64,000 nt of DNA, taken from the NCBI GenBank assembly GCA_964418885.1, contig CAYQNW010000010.1, positions 4,476 to 68,475 on the forward strand, given 5' to 3'. Position numbers and translations under genes: made by a program. The notes under the pieces are model-generated. The model saw only the letters and a program-made list of their open reading frames with translations. It had not been told where the DNA came from and ran no database searches. The DNA is from BMS3ABIN03 sp964418885 (GTDB lineage Bacteria > Bacteroidota > Ignavibacteria > Ignavibacteriales > Ignavibacteriaceae). Below, one piece after another: positions 45,438-55,148 of the stretch (positions are counted from its first letter, which is position 1; every line of letters begins with the position of its first letter).

Positions 45438-46916
45438 CTACACACGTGCTGCGATTTTTCTGTAATGATAACCGTAAACCGCCATTGTTATTGCGAGAGG
45501 AAACATTTTGGGGTGTTTAAGTAAGCTAAATGCAAGCAGCTTCCAGAAATACTTTTTACCTTTTTCCAGTATTCCAAGCAACCAGATCGATCTTAAAAAT
45601 GCTTTTATTTCGATGATCCTGATTTTATTCGAATTCCAGACTGGTATTCTATAGTTGTGGAGAAAATGCTTTACCCTGTAAAAGTATTCCTTTTGAGAAT
45701 AGATTGTCTTTATGATTTTTGAATATCCTGAAATTAGTTCACTATAATTCATTTGTGGAATAAAATTCATCGAGCCATCCATATTGTCACCACCGAATAT
45801 ACTGAGCAACCTGTTTTCGTTTTTCATTCTCTTGAAAAGTTTTGTACCTGTTGGTGCGTTAAGAAGCCCAACCATTGCTGAAACAATTCCGCTTTTCTGT
45901 ATAAAGTTGATTTGTTCTTCAAACACCTTGGGTGTGTCGTTATCAAAACCAACAATAAATCCACCCGAAACTATAAAAACGCGTATTTGCAATTTCTCAA
46001 CGGATGAAACAAGATTCCTTTTAAGATTCTGCGCTTTACCGCACTCAACAAGACTTTCATCATTCGGAGTTTCAATACTGACAAAGATGCTGTTAAAACC
46101 TGATTCAATCATCATATTCATTAGTTGCTCATCGTCTGCAAGATTGATAGAGACCTATGCAATAAAATTAAAAGGATATTTACTTTGCTTCGACCAGTTG
46201 ATCAATCCCGGTAAAACTTCATCTTTAAGCTTTCTTTTATTCCCTATAAAATTATCATCTACAACAGAGATCGCACCACGCCATCCAAGCTTGTAAATTG
46301 TTTCAAACTCACTGATGAATTGCTCGAATGTTTTCGTCCTCGGTTTCCTGCCGTTCAACATGGTTATGCTGCAAAATTCGCAATCGAAAGGGCAGCCACG
46401 TGAGTACTGTAAAGAAAGTGATGCATATTTTTTTATATCAAGCAATCCCCACATCGGTTTTGGTGATAATGTAATGTCGGGATATTCATCAGAAGTGTAA
46501 ACAGGCTTAGGATTTCCTTCTTTCAAATCTTCTAATAACAGAGGCAAAGTGATTTCAGCTTCATTTAAAATAAAATGATCAACAACTAAAAAATCTTTGT
46601 GTTGTGTCGTTGCTAAAAGTCCCCCGGTAACTACTTTTGTTCCCAGTGTGTTACATCATCTAATTATTTCTTTAAAAGATTTGTTGTGAATATTCATTCC
46701 ACTTAAGAAAACATAATCTCTTCAGAGTTTGTGTTCATTCTTAAGCTCGGAAACATTCACATCAATTAATTTTTTCTCCCAGTCCTTCGGAAGTAATGCG
46801 GCGACCGTGATAAGTCCCAGCGGTGGTTCGGGTGATTTCTTGGAAACAAATTTCAGTGCCTCATTAAAGCTCCAGAATGATGGGGGTGTTTGCGGGTAAA
46901 CCAAAAGTATGTTCAC
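45438..46916 (-). pseudogene. B12-binding radical SAM protein interrupted by three in-frame stops
   Basis: One reading frame spans 492 sense positions, the usual length of B12-binding radical SAM proteins with a DUF4070-like C-terminus. It has the N-terminal cobalamin-binding-like opening NILLVYPQTPPSFW, the 4Fe-4S motif CPFDCEFC (near residue 160) and SIETPNDESL. It is interrupted by TGA at 46722-46724, TGA at 46656-46658 and TAG at 46155-46157 (codons 65, 87 and 254 from the GTG at 46916). There is no frameshift: the residues around each stop read on in the same frame (DYVFLSGMNIH, CNTLGTKVVTGG, VSINLADDEQ). AGGAG is correctly placed before the GTG. It is most simply a young pseudogene. Confidence 0.85.
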
Positions 46917-47096
46917 AATTCTCTCCTGTAAATTCAAAACATTTACGTTTCAATTATCTGGATATTTACAGACAAGTACTGTAAAAGAATTGTATAAGCT
47001 TTCCTAATTTATTTGAACTTTTACCCTTAATATTTGATATTTGTATCGAAACAATTTTACACAGGTATGAAATGCTTCTATTAAGGGGAAAATAAT

Positions 47097-48116
47097 GTGA
47101 AGAAAAGGCATTCCCTGCTGTATCATATTATTGTTTTTGTGGTAGCCCAGCTTGTCTGGCTCTCATTGTTGGGTTTGTGGATTTACTGGTACGTTTATAA
47201 CTATATAGTTTTTGAAAAAGTAGGTGACCAGGTTTCTCCTTATATAAGCTACGATATTACCAATGTTGTTCCCTTTGTAATCGGTCTTGTGCTTTTGATC
47301 GGGTTATCTTTTACAACATCGGTTATTTTCAGAAACCTCAATGTTCAGCTTCGGTTAACAAAACTTTATGATAATTTTATCGGAAATGTTACTCACGAAT
47401 TAAAATCACCTTTGTCTTCCATTCAGCTTCATCTTGAAACGTTAAAAACAAGAGATGTTTCTCCAGAAAAAAGTAATGAGTTTATTAACCTGATGATGAA
47501 GGATGCTCATCGTCTCAGAAATCTTATCGATTCGATTCTTGGATTAATGGCTATAGAACAAAAGAGACTTGTTTATGATCTCGAAATTTGTGATGCAGGG
47601 ACAATGATTAAGCAAATAATAACTGAATCAACCGAACAATTTCATCTTTCCACTGATGCGTATAATGTTGAAATCATTTCTTCTTCTGAAATCGCGATTG
47701 ACAAAGATTCAATAAAAATTGTTTTCGATAATCTGGTTGATAATGCAATTAAATATTCAGTTAATGATGTTAAGATAAAAATGAAGATCAATTCAAACAC
47801 TAAAAAAATAATTGTTGATTTTGTAGATAACGGAATCGGGCTTCTCCCAAAAGAGCAAAAGAAAATTTTCAACAAGTTCTATAGAATTTATAATCCCGAT
47901 ATTCCAAATGTAAAAGGGACCGGACTCGGTTTATACTGGGTAAAGGAAATTATAAAATCTCATGGGGGGAAAATATCCGTTTCAAGTGAAGGTAAAGATA
48001 AAGGATCAAGATTTACAATAGAACTTCCGGTTTATAAGCCTGCAGAAAATCGTTATGTAAACAAGCTGCTAAAAAATTCCAGGAAACAAAAACAGAAAGT
48101 TACTGCTGATGCCTGA
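47097..48116 (+). CDS. Membrane sensor histidine kinase
   Basis: A 339-residue kinase with two N-terminal membrane helices (about 8-36 and 55-80) enclosing a very short periplasmic loop, then HisKA with the histidine in NVTHELKSPLSS (about 100) and an ATPase domain with DNLVDNAIKYS (about 211) and GTGLGLYWVKEI. No HAMP or PAS domain is visible. The start is GTG with AAGGGG at 47083-47088. It overlaps the response-regulator gene by 8 nt, so the two form a coupled two-component pair. Confidence 0.93.
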   Translation: MKKRHSLLYHIIVFVVAQLVWLSLLGLWIYWYVYNYIVFEKVGDQVSPYISYDITNVVPFVIGLVLLIGLSFTTSVIFRNLNVQLRLTKLYDNFIGNVTHELKSPLSSIQLHLETLKTRDVSPEKSNEFINLMMKDAHRLRNLIDSILGLMAIEQKRLVYDLEICDAGTMIKQIITESTEQFHLSTDAYNVEIISSSEIAIDKDSIKIVFDNLVDNAIKYSVNDVKIKMKINSNTKKIIVDFVDNGIGLLPKEQKKIFNKFYRIYNPDIPNVKGTGLGLYWVKEIIKSHGGKISVSSEGKDKGSRFTIELPVYKPAENRYVNKLLKNSRKQKQKVTADA

Positions 48117-48828
48117 TACTAATCCAACAAAGAAAAGGATTTTATTGGTTGAAGATGAAGAATCTTTGGCAGTTGGCTTGGAGTACAACTTTACGGAAGA
48201 AGGTTATAAAATTAACTGGGCAAAAGATGGAAGAGAAGCATTAAAATTTATTGAAGAAAATAGTTACGATTTGATTATACTGGATATTATGCTTCCGTAC
48301 CTGAACGGATTTGAAATTGCAGCCAAAGTGAGAGAAACTGATCCCCAAATGCCGATATTGATTTTAACTGCGAGAACAAGTGCGGGCGATAAAGTTAAAG
48401 GTTTGGAAACAGGAGCCGATGATTATCTAACCAAACCGTTTCATCTTAAAGAATTGCTACTTCGTATAAAAGGCATGTTAAAAAGGAGAGAATGGTATAA
48501 AGATACAACGTCAGATTTATCCGTTTATACATTCGGTAAGAATGAAATTAATTTTGAAAATCTTAAATGTAAAAACGATAATGACGAATTCACTTTAACA
48601 CCGCGAGAAGCAATGCTGATGAAGTATCTTATTAACAGTAAGGACAGAATTGTATCGCGTAAAGAACTTATCGAAAAAGTCTGGGATATGAATCCTGAAA
48701 TTGAAACCCGTACAGTAGATAACTTTATCGTTCGTCTTAGAAAATATTTTGAAACCGATCCCTCAAATCCTTCTTTTATTAAGAGTGTTCGTGGTGCAGG
48801 ATACCTGTTTTCAGTGAAACCGGAATAA
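48109..48828 (+). CDS. OmpR/PhoB-type response regulator
   Basis: A 239-residue regulator: receiver (about 10-125) with phospho-acceptor D59 in LIILDIMLPYLNG and K109 in LTKPFHLKEL, then a winged-helix DNA-binding domain (about 140-237). It is the partner of the overlapping histidine kinase. Regulated genes are not evident; a type IX-secreted protein gene lies 247 nt downstream. Confidence 0.95.
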   Translation: MPDTNPTKKRILLVEDEESLAVGLEYNFTEEGYKINWAKDGREALKFIEENSYDLIILDIMLPYLNGFEIAAKVRETDPQMPILILTARTSAGDKVKGLETGADDYLTKPFHLKELLLRIKGMLKRREWYKDTTSDLSVYTFGKNEINFENLKCKNDNDEFTLTPREAMLMKYLINSKDRIVSRKELIEKVWDMNPEIETRTVDNFIVRLRKYFETDPSNPSFIKSVRGAGYLFSVKPE

Positions 48829-49075
48829 TTTTGCATAATCTAATCTTATAAATCTCATTATTAATTCTGGTACAATTATTCTTTTCTGTATTCAATCGGG
48901 CGAAATTTTGGTGTTATTTACGATTTAATGTGATCCTTTTGTGATGATTTATTATATACTAATAATTACTTTTTCCTACGGCTAAATATTTATCTTAAAT
49001 TATTATGGTTTTTTATTGGAACGCTGTTATGGGAAATGCAAAGTTTAATTATAATAATCAATGAAGGAGAATCAA

Positions 49076-49759
49076 ATGAATAAAATAAAATTTTTACTGA
49101 CTATCGTAATTTTTTATTTTATATTTTCAGGAATTGCTTTACCACATGTTGGCCTTGATTATCCTCATGGCGGAGAAACTTTTGAAGTAGGAGAGGTAGT
49201 TACTATAAAGTGGGAAGAATTAGTAAATCATGGCTCCTCTAACTGGGATTTGTATTTTAGTTCAAATGCAGGATTAAGCTGGGAGTCAATTGCAACTGAT
49301 CTTCCGCAGGACACGACCTCCTATGATTGGACAGTACCAAATGTATTATCAAATTCTTGCCAGATCAGGGTTGTACAGGATAATCAAATTAATGCCAATT
49401 ACAACGATGACAGTGATAATTTTATCATTACCGCTGCAACCACGGATATCGGTGACCGGCAAAATACTGTTGAGAAATTTATCCTTTATCCTGCATACCC
49501 TAATCCGTTCAATCCCACAACGCATATCAAATATTCAATCCCCGGAAAAAGTTTTGTTTCACTTAAGATTTATGATGCTATTGGAAATGAAGTAACTGCA
49601 TTAGTAAATGGGGAAAAAGCTGCAGGAAGTTACGAGGTTGAGCTCAATGCATCGGATTGGGCAAGTGGTTTATATTTTTACAGGCTTCAGGCAGTTGGTG
49701 TAAATTCTAATTTACGAAAAGATTTTGTCCAAACTAAGAAGATAATATTGCTGAAATAG
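49076..49759 (+). CDS. Small type IX-secreted protein
   Basis: About 227 residues from the ATG at 49076, which is preceded by AAGGAG; the frame opens five codons earlier at an ATG that would lie upstream of that site. Signal peptide (about 1-22), a beta-sandwich (about 25-120) resembling the Ser/Thr-rich KRE9/KNH-type domain (LDYPHGGETFEVGEVVTIKW), then a Por sorting domain (about 145-227, YPNPFNPTTHIKYS to IILLK). It is a surface or secreted protein without a visible enzyme domain. Confidence 0.85.
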   Translation: MNKIKFLLTIVIFYFIFSGIALPHVGLDYPHGGETFEVGEVVTIKWEELVNHGSSNWDLYFSSNAGLSWESIATDLPQDTTSYDWTVPNVLSNSCQIRVVQDNQINANYNDDSDNFIITAATTDIGDRQNTVEKFILYPAYPNPFNPTTHIKYSIPGKSFVSLKIYDAIGNEVTALVNGEKAAGSYEVELNASDWASGLYFYRLQAVGVNSNLRKDFVQTKKIILLK

Positions 49760-50155
49760 CGACTACTTTTTGAATAACAATATCTGTGAATATTTGTAAT
49801 TGGGATGTAAATTCTGATAGATACTGTGTCCGAAGGAGCAAAATTCCAAATGTATTTCCAAAGAGAATTCGGTTAACTAATACAAAGGTTATACAATCCG
49901 GTTTAATTAATAAAATAAATCGCGTAAGTAATGTATTCTATTAGCTACACATTATTAATTTGTTTTTATGAATAAGACTTTCCTATAACAATACTTTCAC
50001 CTGAATAAATAAATAAAATTTGCTTATGCTTTTCTTTGTCCCGCACAAATGTTAAATTTGAAACAATTTGGATGGGATGCATCGCATCTTAATTATAGCT
50101 ATCTTCTAACATTGTCATTAGAATAAGATTATATCAAACAAGTAATGGAGTTGCT
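49760..50155. promoter_or_regulatory. Intergenic region with a candidate -7 box before the cupredoxin gene
   Basis: About 400 A/T-rich bases without a gene. TAAATTTG at 50053-50060 matches TAnnTTTG and would start the next transcript about 90 nt before its ATG. A short GATGC/GCATC hairpin (50076-50088) would lie in that leader. Nothing else was recognised. Confidence 0.35.
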
Positions 50156-51703
50156 ATGAAAAAGGTATTTTTACTCTTATCTCTTTTTTTCTTCCTGTTT
50201 TTCACTTTTTCCCGGGCGACAACAATAAATATTGATGTATCAGATTTTGCGTTCAATCCTGCTGTTGTTGTCGCGGAGGTTGGGGATACCATAATATGGA
50301 CAGAATCAGGTGGAATCCACACAACAACTTCAACATCTGTTCCTTCCGGCGCCACTACATGGGATTATGCTTTTTCGGGAACAGGTGATATGTTTACATA
50401 TATTGTTACCGTTTCCGGCGATTACACATATCAATGTTCCAACCATCCTTCATTGATGACGGGAACAATCAGGGTAGCTGATACACTGCCTCTTGAAGAA
50501 AATTTCGATTATACCACATCGCAGATCCTGACAGATGTAAGTCAATGGCAGAACCACAGTGGGACAGGTACATTTATTCTTGTTAACAACGGTGGATTAT
50601 CATATTCCGGCTATCCTTCATCAGGTGTTGGGAATTCCGTTACAGTTAACGGCGGTTCTGGTTCCAGGGAAGATGTAAACAGAATTTTCACAGAACAGTC
50701 AGCCAGTGTTTATGCTGCTTTCCTGGTTAGCGTTCAGAATGCATCGACAACTGCGGATTATTTTTTCCATCTTGCAGCCACTTTTCCTACAAATACTTTC
50801 AGAGGGAGAGTTTTTGTGCAGAATGACGGAATTGGTAATCTTAAGTTTGGTATTAGTAAAGGAAGCTCCACAATAACATTAGCAGCAGGTGATTATTCGT
50901 TTAATACAACTTATCTTCTCGTGTTGAAATATGAAGTTGTTGGCGATCTAACGGGTACAGATGATGTTGCAAAGCTGTTTGTAAATCCTGTTTTAACTGA
51001 TCCTGAGCCTACAGCCGATGCAACCAGTACGGATAATACTATTTCCGACAGTCCGATCGGCGGTGTTGCTCTAAGACAAGGTTCAACCTCTCTTTCAGTG
51101 CAGGTAGACGGAATACGCATCGGCTCCTCGTGGAGTGACGTAGTGCCTGTTGAACTCGCATCATTTATTGCAACTGTAAAGAACAATGGCGTTTCACTAA
51201 ATTGGATAACCGCAACCGAGTTGAATAACGCTGGTTTTGAAGTACAGAGAAAGCAGGAAAACACAAACTGGAATAAAATTGCTTTTATCGATGGTCATGG
51301 TACCACTACCTCTCCTAATATTTACTCTTACTATGACGGTAATCTTTCGTCCGGTAAATATTCATACAGGTTAAAACAAATTAATTATGATGGCTCTTAC
51401 GAATATTCAAAGGTTGTTGAAGCAAGTATCGGGCTTCCAGCAAAAGTTGGGCTTTCTCAGAATTATCCCAACCCGTTTAATCCAAGTACTGTAATTACTT
51501 ATTCATTGCCTGAATCCGGTCATACCACATTAATAGTGTTTAATGCTCTTGGTCAGGAAGTATCAACATTAGTTAATGGTTTTGTGGAAGCGGGAAAGCA
51601 TAATGTCGAATTTAAAGCTTCTGGATTTAGCAGCGGAATTTATTATTACAGGCTGGATTCAAATGATCTAACATTGATGAAAAAGATGATGTTGTTGAAG
51701 TAA
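50156..51703 (+). CDS. Type IX-secreted protein with N-terminal cupredoxin domain
   Basis: A 515-residue exported protein: signal peptide (about 1-21), a plastocyanin-like domain (about 22-107) with all four type 1 copper ligands in order (H55, C94, H97, M101), a lectin-like beta-sandwich (about 112-325), a short beta-rich region with the VELASFIATVKNNGVSLNW pattern, and a Por sorting domain (about 428-515). The copper site suggests electron transfer at the cell surface. Fusion of a cupredoxin to a type IX cargo is unusual but of known type in this group. GGAG precedes the ATG. Confidence 0.87.
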   Translation: MKKVFLLLSLFFFLFFTFSRATTINIDVSDFAFNPAVVVAEVGDTIIWTESGGIHTTTSTSVPSGATTWDYAFSGTGDMFTYIVTVSGDYTYQCSNHPSLMTGTIRVADTLPLEENFDYTTSQILTDVSQWQNHSGTGTFILVNNGGLSYSGYPSSGVGNSVTVNGGSGSREDVNRIFTEQSASVYAAFLVSVQNASTTADYFFHLAATFPTNTFRGRVFVQNDGIGNLKFGISKGSSTITLAAGDYSFNTTYLLVLKYEVVGDLTGTDDVAKLFVNPVLTDPEPTADATSTDNTISDSPIGGVALRQGSTSLSVQVDGIRIGSSWSDVVPVELASFIATVKNNGVSLNWITATELNNAGFEVQRKQENTNWNKIAFIDGHGTTTSPNIYSYYDGNLSSGKYSYRLKQINYDGSYEYSKVVEASIGLPAKVGLSQNYPNPFNPSTVITYSLPESGHTTLIVFNALGQEVSTLVNGFVEAGKHNVEFKASGFSSGIYYYRLDSNDLTLMKKMMLLK

Positions 51704-51733
51704 GGTTAGAATATCAACAATTTAATAATTCCC

Positions 51734-51759
51734 AAAGCCCCTTTTTAGGGGCTTTTTTC
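51734..51759 (+). terminator. Intrinsic terminator after the cupredoxin gene
   Basis: An 8-bp stem AAAGCCCC/GGGGCTTT (51734-51741 with 51748-51755) with a 6-nt loop, running into a T tract. It is a strong terminator; the opposing gene ends 20 nt later. Confidence 0.85.
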
Positions 51760-51778
51760 TTCTTGTAATTGTGAAGTA

Positions 51779-51988
51779 TTAATCACTTGTTCTTTCTAAT
51801 TTTTCCACAAGTTTTAGTTTAATATCTTCTGCACTAAATTCTAATTTATCGAAATAAGTGTGTACAAGAAATAAATGATATTGAAGCAAATCCAGAATTT
51901 TATTCACTTCTTCATTACCATCAAAATTTTCCTCATATCTTAAACGCGTAATGGCTTTATTAGTTTTAACCAATTCTTCATCAATCAT
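51779..51988 (-). CDS. Small helical protein of unknown function
   Basis: A 69-residue acidic protein from the ATG at 51988 (a TTG two codons upstream is the alternative). It is predicted all-helical: IDEELVKTNKAITRLRYEENF, then LDLLQYHLFLVHTYFDKLEF and a charged tail. AGGAAA lies upstream. No family was recognised; it is isolated between two plus-strand genes and could be a small regulator. Confidence 0.5.
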   Translation of the reverse strand: MIDEELVKTNKAITRLRYEENFDGNEEVNKILDLLQYHLFLVHTYFDKLEFSAEDIKLKLVEKLERTSD

Positions 51989-52281
51989 TTTCAATTTTCC
52001 TTTACTTATAATCGTTTACTATAATTATAAGAATTTTTGAGCATTGTTTTTTTAATAAATGTGAAGCTTTTAATAAGATGAACAATTAAACTGAACACCG
52101 GTAACTATTTATAGTACTTAATAAGCATTGACTTTTAATGGCACCTTAAATAGTTTTCTTTCAGACTACAGGTAAATTATTTTCCCTTCAAATTTTTAAC
52201 CTTACCTGAAGCCAATCTTTCAACAGGGCTTAGTAAATATTTCTTAAATCACATTTTCAATTATTTTTTAAGAGGATGGTT

Positions 52282-52881
52282 ATGAAAAAATTTCTGTTCC
52301 CGGCAACTATTCTTGCAATATTTTCTTTGCTGATGTTATTTGCTTTTAGCTGTACTCAGCAAAATGAAAATAAAACCATGACAAAAGATGAATTGGTTGC
52401 CAAAGGTAAATATCTTGTTAATGCGGGAGGATGCAACGATTGCCATTCACCTAAGGTTTATACAGATATGGGTCCTGTACCTGACTCTACAAGATTACTT
52501 TCAGGATACCCTCAGGGAGAAACCTTACCAGAGTTCGATCCAAAAATGGTTCAACCAGGAAAGTGGGTTATGTGTGAGGGTAATTTTGCAGGTTGGGTTG
52601 GTCCGTGGGGAATTTCGTATGCCGCAAACCTTACACCTGACAATGCTACCGGTATAGGTACACTTTCGGAAGAAATGTTTGTCAAAACTTTAAGAGAAGG
52701 AAAATGGATGGGCGTCGGAAGACCGTTACTTCCCCCTATGCCCTGGCAGGGTATAGGTCAAATGACAGACCAGGATTTGAAGGCAATTTATGCCTACCTG
52801 ATGTCTTTACCTCCTATTCATAATGAAGTACCACAGCCTGTTCCACCTAATAAATTAGGTGATATGACAATGATGAAATAG
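52282..52881 (+). CDS. Lipoprotein cytochrome c
   Basis: About 199 residues from the ATG at 52282, chosen over an ATG two codons earlier because AGAGG is well spaced to it. The lipobox FAFSC places the lipid-anchored cysteine at about residue 24. A single class I heme site is present: CNDCH (C51, C54, H55), with the probable axial methionine in LPPMPWQG (about 153). The fold is like the c-type subunits of alcohol or aldehyde dehydrogenases and other periplasmic electron carriers. No oxidoreductase gene lies beside it. Confidence 0.9.
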   Translation: MKKFLFPATILAIFSLLMLFAFSCTQQNENKTMTKDELVAKGKYLVNAGGCNDCHSPKVYTDMGPVPDSTRLLSGYPQGETLPEFDPKMVQPGKWVMCEGNFAGWVGPWGISYAANLTPDNATGIGTLSEEMFVKTLREGKWMGVGRPLLPPMPWQGIGQMTDQDLKAIYAYLMSLPPIHNEVPQPVPPNKLGDMTMMK

Positions 52882-52907
52882 AAAATGAATTAATTATTAA
52901 TATATCG

Positions 52908-52942
52908 AAACTCCTTCTGCAGATTGTGGAAGGAGTTTTTAT
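52908..52942 (+). terminator. Intrinsic terminator after the cytochrome gene
   Basis: A 10-bp stem AAACTCCTTC/GAAGGAGTTT (52908-52917 with 52929-52938) with an 11-nt loop, followed by T residues. Confidence 0.85.
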
Positions 52943-53078
52943 TAATTATAGAAGTTACACAGAATCTTCAAATACAGTCATTCCGGTTTGTCCGGAATCT
53001 AAAATATCATCATAATTAAAAGATTTTGGACTCGTTTCACTCACCAGAATGACATTTTATGTAACTTCTGTTAATTAA
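52942..53078. repeat. Imperfect palindromic repeat element of 137 bp
   Basis: Outer arms of 18 bp (52942-52959 with 53060-53078, few mismatches) flank a second pair GTCATTCCGG/CCAGAATGAC (52977-52986 with 53044-53053, one mismatch) and an internal ATTCCGG/CCGGAAT hairpin (52980-52998). The GTCATTCCGG core is a widespread REP-like sequence. The element fills the space between the cytochrome terminator and the convergent M61 peptidase gene; it encodes nothing. Confidence 0.75.
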
Positions 53079-53112
53079 AAATATTTTGATAGTTGTTAAT
53101 CAAGAATCTGCT

Positions 53113-54933
53113 TTACAAATTTCTCAGCCAGGCATCTCTTAAAAATTTCTGTTCTTCTGTTAGTTCACCCATATCTTCAAAAATATGTTTATCCATTCTC
53201 TGGTGTAAAATGGCAGGGATATCAACTTGTTTACCATTACGCTCTACTACCACTTCACAAGTATCGCCAACCTGCATGGACAAAATTTGTCCAAGTATTT
53301 TATGTGCGCTCGTCATATTAACTTCCTGACCAAGAATTTTTAAAATTACATCGTTAATTTTCACGCCATCGTTCAGTAATTCATCACTCGCCTCCCTCAC
53401 AAAAAATTGATTTTTATCATTTAATCCTAATCCTATTCCTAAAGAGGGACGTTTATCTTCTGATACTCTTTTACTTATATAACGGTAACCGAGCTTTTCC
53501 ATATAATCTACATAAGGTAAAGACTTAGTCCCTCTGATATAATCATCAATAAACTCTTCTATTTGTGGATAGGTTAAGTCAACAAGAATATCAAAAAACT
53601 TGTCATCCATAAAAGGTTTATTCTTTCCATATTTTTTTAACAAATCAAACAACACTTCTCTCAGACCCCGTGTTCCGTTAGATAATTCCAGAAGTCTTAT
53701 ATCAAGCATTGCCGCTGTCACCGCACCACGATTATAAAAATTGAAGAATTGGTGACGTCCCTCTTCAGTATAAACCTCTTTGCTCATTTCGGTAAGACTA
53801 ATGTTCTGGTTAAAATGATCGTTAACGTTCAATTCTTGTGAAATAGTATGTAAATACTCTTCCGGCGTTATTAATCCAGCCCGTAACTGCAATATGTGAG
53901 ATTCCCATTCGGTAACTCCTTCATAAAGCCAGATGTGTTCCGAAGCAGTAGGCACTTCAAAGTTATAAGGTTCTATAATATTACTGTGCAGGTTAAGCGG
54001 TGTAAGTATATGCATAAACTCATGTGCCATATCATCTCGCATACGATTCGAAAGCCTGCCTCTCGAAGGAAATACAAATAACGAACTATTAGAATGTTCC
54101 AGTGCCCCCGCAGATTGGAGATTATTTCTCTCGTAATCTTCAGGACTCATAAAACAAAACAGGAAATCGTAATGGTCAGTCGGTGAATATCCCATAAACT
54201 TACCTGCAGCCTGCAATACCTCATTAGCCATTTTCATAACCTTGCCTGCTGTTACAGAAGTGTCGGGTGAATAAAGGTAAACATCAACATCTATATCATT
54301 TACTTTTGTACTTGCATTTGTCAGATTGCCGATCAGAAAAGGTGAATCAGCAAGCCGATCATAAGTTGCAGCATAATAAAAGCCGTCATCACCCTTATTT
54401 AATGCAGTACCGATTGTCCAATCGGATTTATAATCTACTTTAAGCTTTATTGGGTTCGATTGAAGTCCTTCGAAAAAACCAAGCACGCCGAAAGTGTTAA
54501 GAACGACAAACGCACTATCGATCCCTGTTCCGCCCATCGGATCCACTGAAATTCCGGGCGCATCGGAATCGAATGAATCTTCGATATCGTAAACCAGTTT
54601 CGCAAGCTTATTTACGTCTTCTATTTCCCACCGGTTTGTCGAAATGTGTTCGACATTTAATTCGTTACCATCACCATCATAAGCTTTAATTGACTTCATA
54701 AATCTTCCGAAATCCATAACCTCATAAGTGCCGGGCGCAGTTGCCGGAAGATTATAAATATCGTTTTCATCTGTAAGTCCGTTTACGGAAACCGAAACGT
54801 GAAACAAATCATCGTTACTGTTTATAAGGTTGATATCATAAATAATTTGTGCTGATGAATCATGGTCAGCCGTGGGTTGATACCCGTAAACTACAACACA
54901 GAAAAGAATCAGAAATGAAAATATCTTTCGCAT
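53113..54933 (-). CDS. M61-family glycyl aminopeptidase with PDZ domain
   Basis: A 606-residue exported metallopeptidase: signal peptide (about 1-18), N-terminal beta domain, thermolysin-like catalytic domain with the zinc motif HEFMH (about 298-302) and the downstream glutamate in YEGVTEWES, and a PDZ domain (about 490-580). M61 enzymes remove N-terminal glycine or other small residues. Signal and lack of a lipobox point to the periplasm. The gene stands alone; its 3' end faces the repeat element. Confidence 0.92.
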   Translation of the reverse strand: MRKIFSFLILFCVVVYGYQPTADHDSSAQIIYDINLINSNDDLFHVSVSVNGLTDENDIYNLPATAPGTYEVMDFGRFMKSIKAYDGDGNELNVEHISTNRWEIEDVNKLAKLVYDIEDSFDSDAPGISVDPMGGTGIDSAFVVLNTFGVLGFFEGLQSNPIKLKVDYKSDWTIGTALNKGDDGFYYAATYDRLADSPFLIGNLTNASTKVNDIDVDVYLYSPDTSVTAGKVMKMANEVLQAAGKFMGYSPTDHYDFLFCFMSPEDYERNNLQSAGALEHSNSSLFVFPSRGRLSNRMRDDMAHEFMHILTPLNLHSNIIEPYNFEVPTASEHIWLYEGVTEWESHILQLRAGLITPEEYLHTISQELNVNDHFNQNISLTEMSKEVYTEEGRHQFFNFYNRGAVTAAMLDIRLLELSNGTRGLREVLFDLLKKYGKNKPFMDDKFFDILVDLTYPQIEEFIDDYIRGTKSLPYVDYMEKLGYRYISKRVSEDKRPSLGIGLGLNDKNQFFVREASDELLNDGVKINDVILKILGQEVNMTSAHKILGQILSMQVGDTCEVVVERNGKQVDIPAILHQRMDKHIFEDMGELTEEQKFLRDAWLRNL

Positions 54934-55115
54934 TTTAATTTCCTTAAATATTATGAGTTTATTTTTATATCCTGAAACAAAATTAAACTTTTAATCCAAT
55001 AGTACAGGAGAATTTTTGATGAATGGATATTTATTTCGATAGATGATGAAACCTAAGAATGCAAAAATGCTTTCTAATCATCAAGTGCCCCATCTAACGG
55101 ATATTATTTATTTCT

Positions 55116-55123
55116 TATATTTG
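55116..55123 (+). promoter_or_regulatory. TATATTTG -7 box of the Kdo operon
   Basis: An exact TAnnTTTG match 25 nt before the kdsA start codon, giving a short leader of about 18-20 nt. No clear -33 element was found. Confidence 0.5.
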
Positions 55124-55148
55124 CTTTTGCTATTTCAAAATAATTGAT

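Noticed and set aside
45438..46937. Three separate small genes
   Set aside because: They are in the same frame with matching sequence across the stops, so they are parts of one interrupted gene.
55017..55040. A ribosome-binding-like AGGAG followed by a seven-codon frame ahead of kdsA
   Set aside because: It is too short, and nothing else supports translation.
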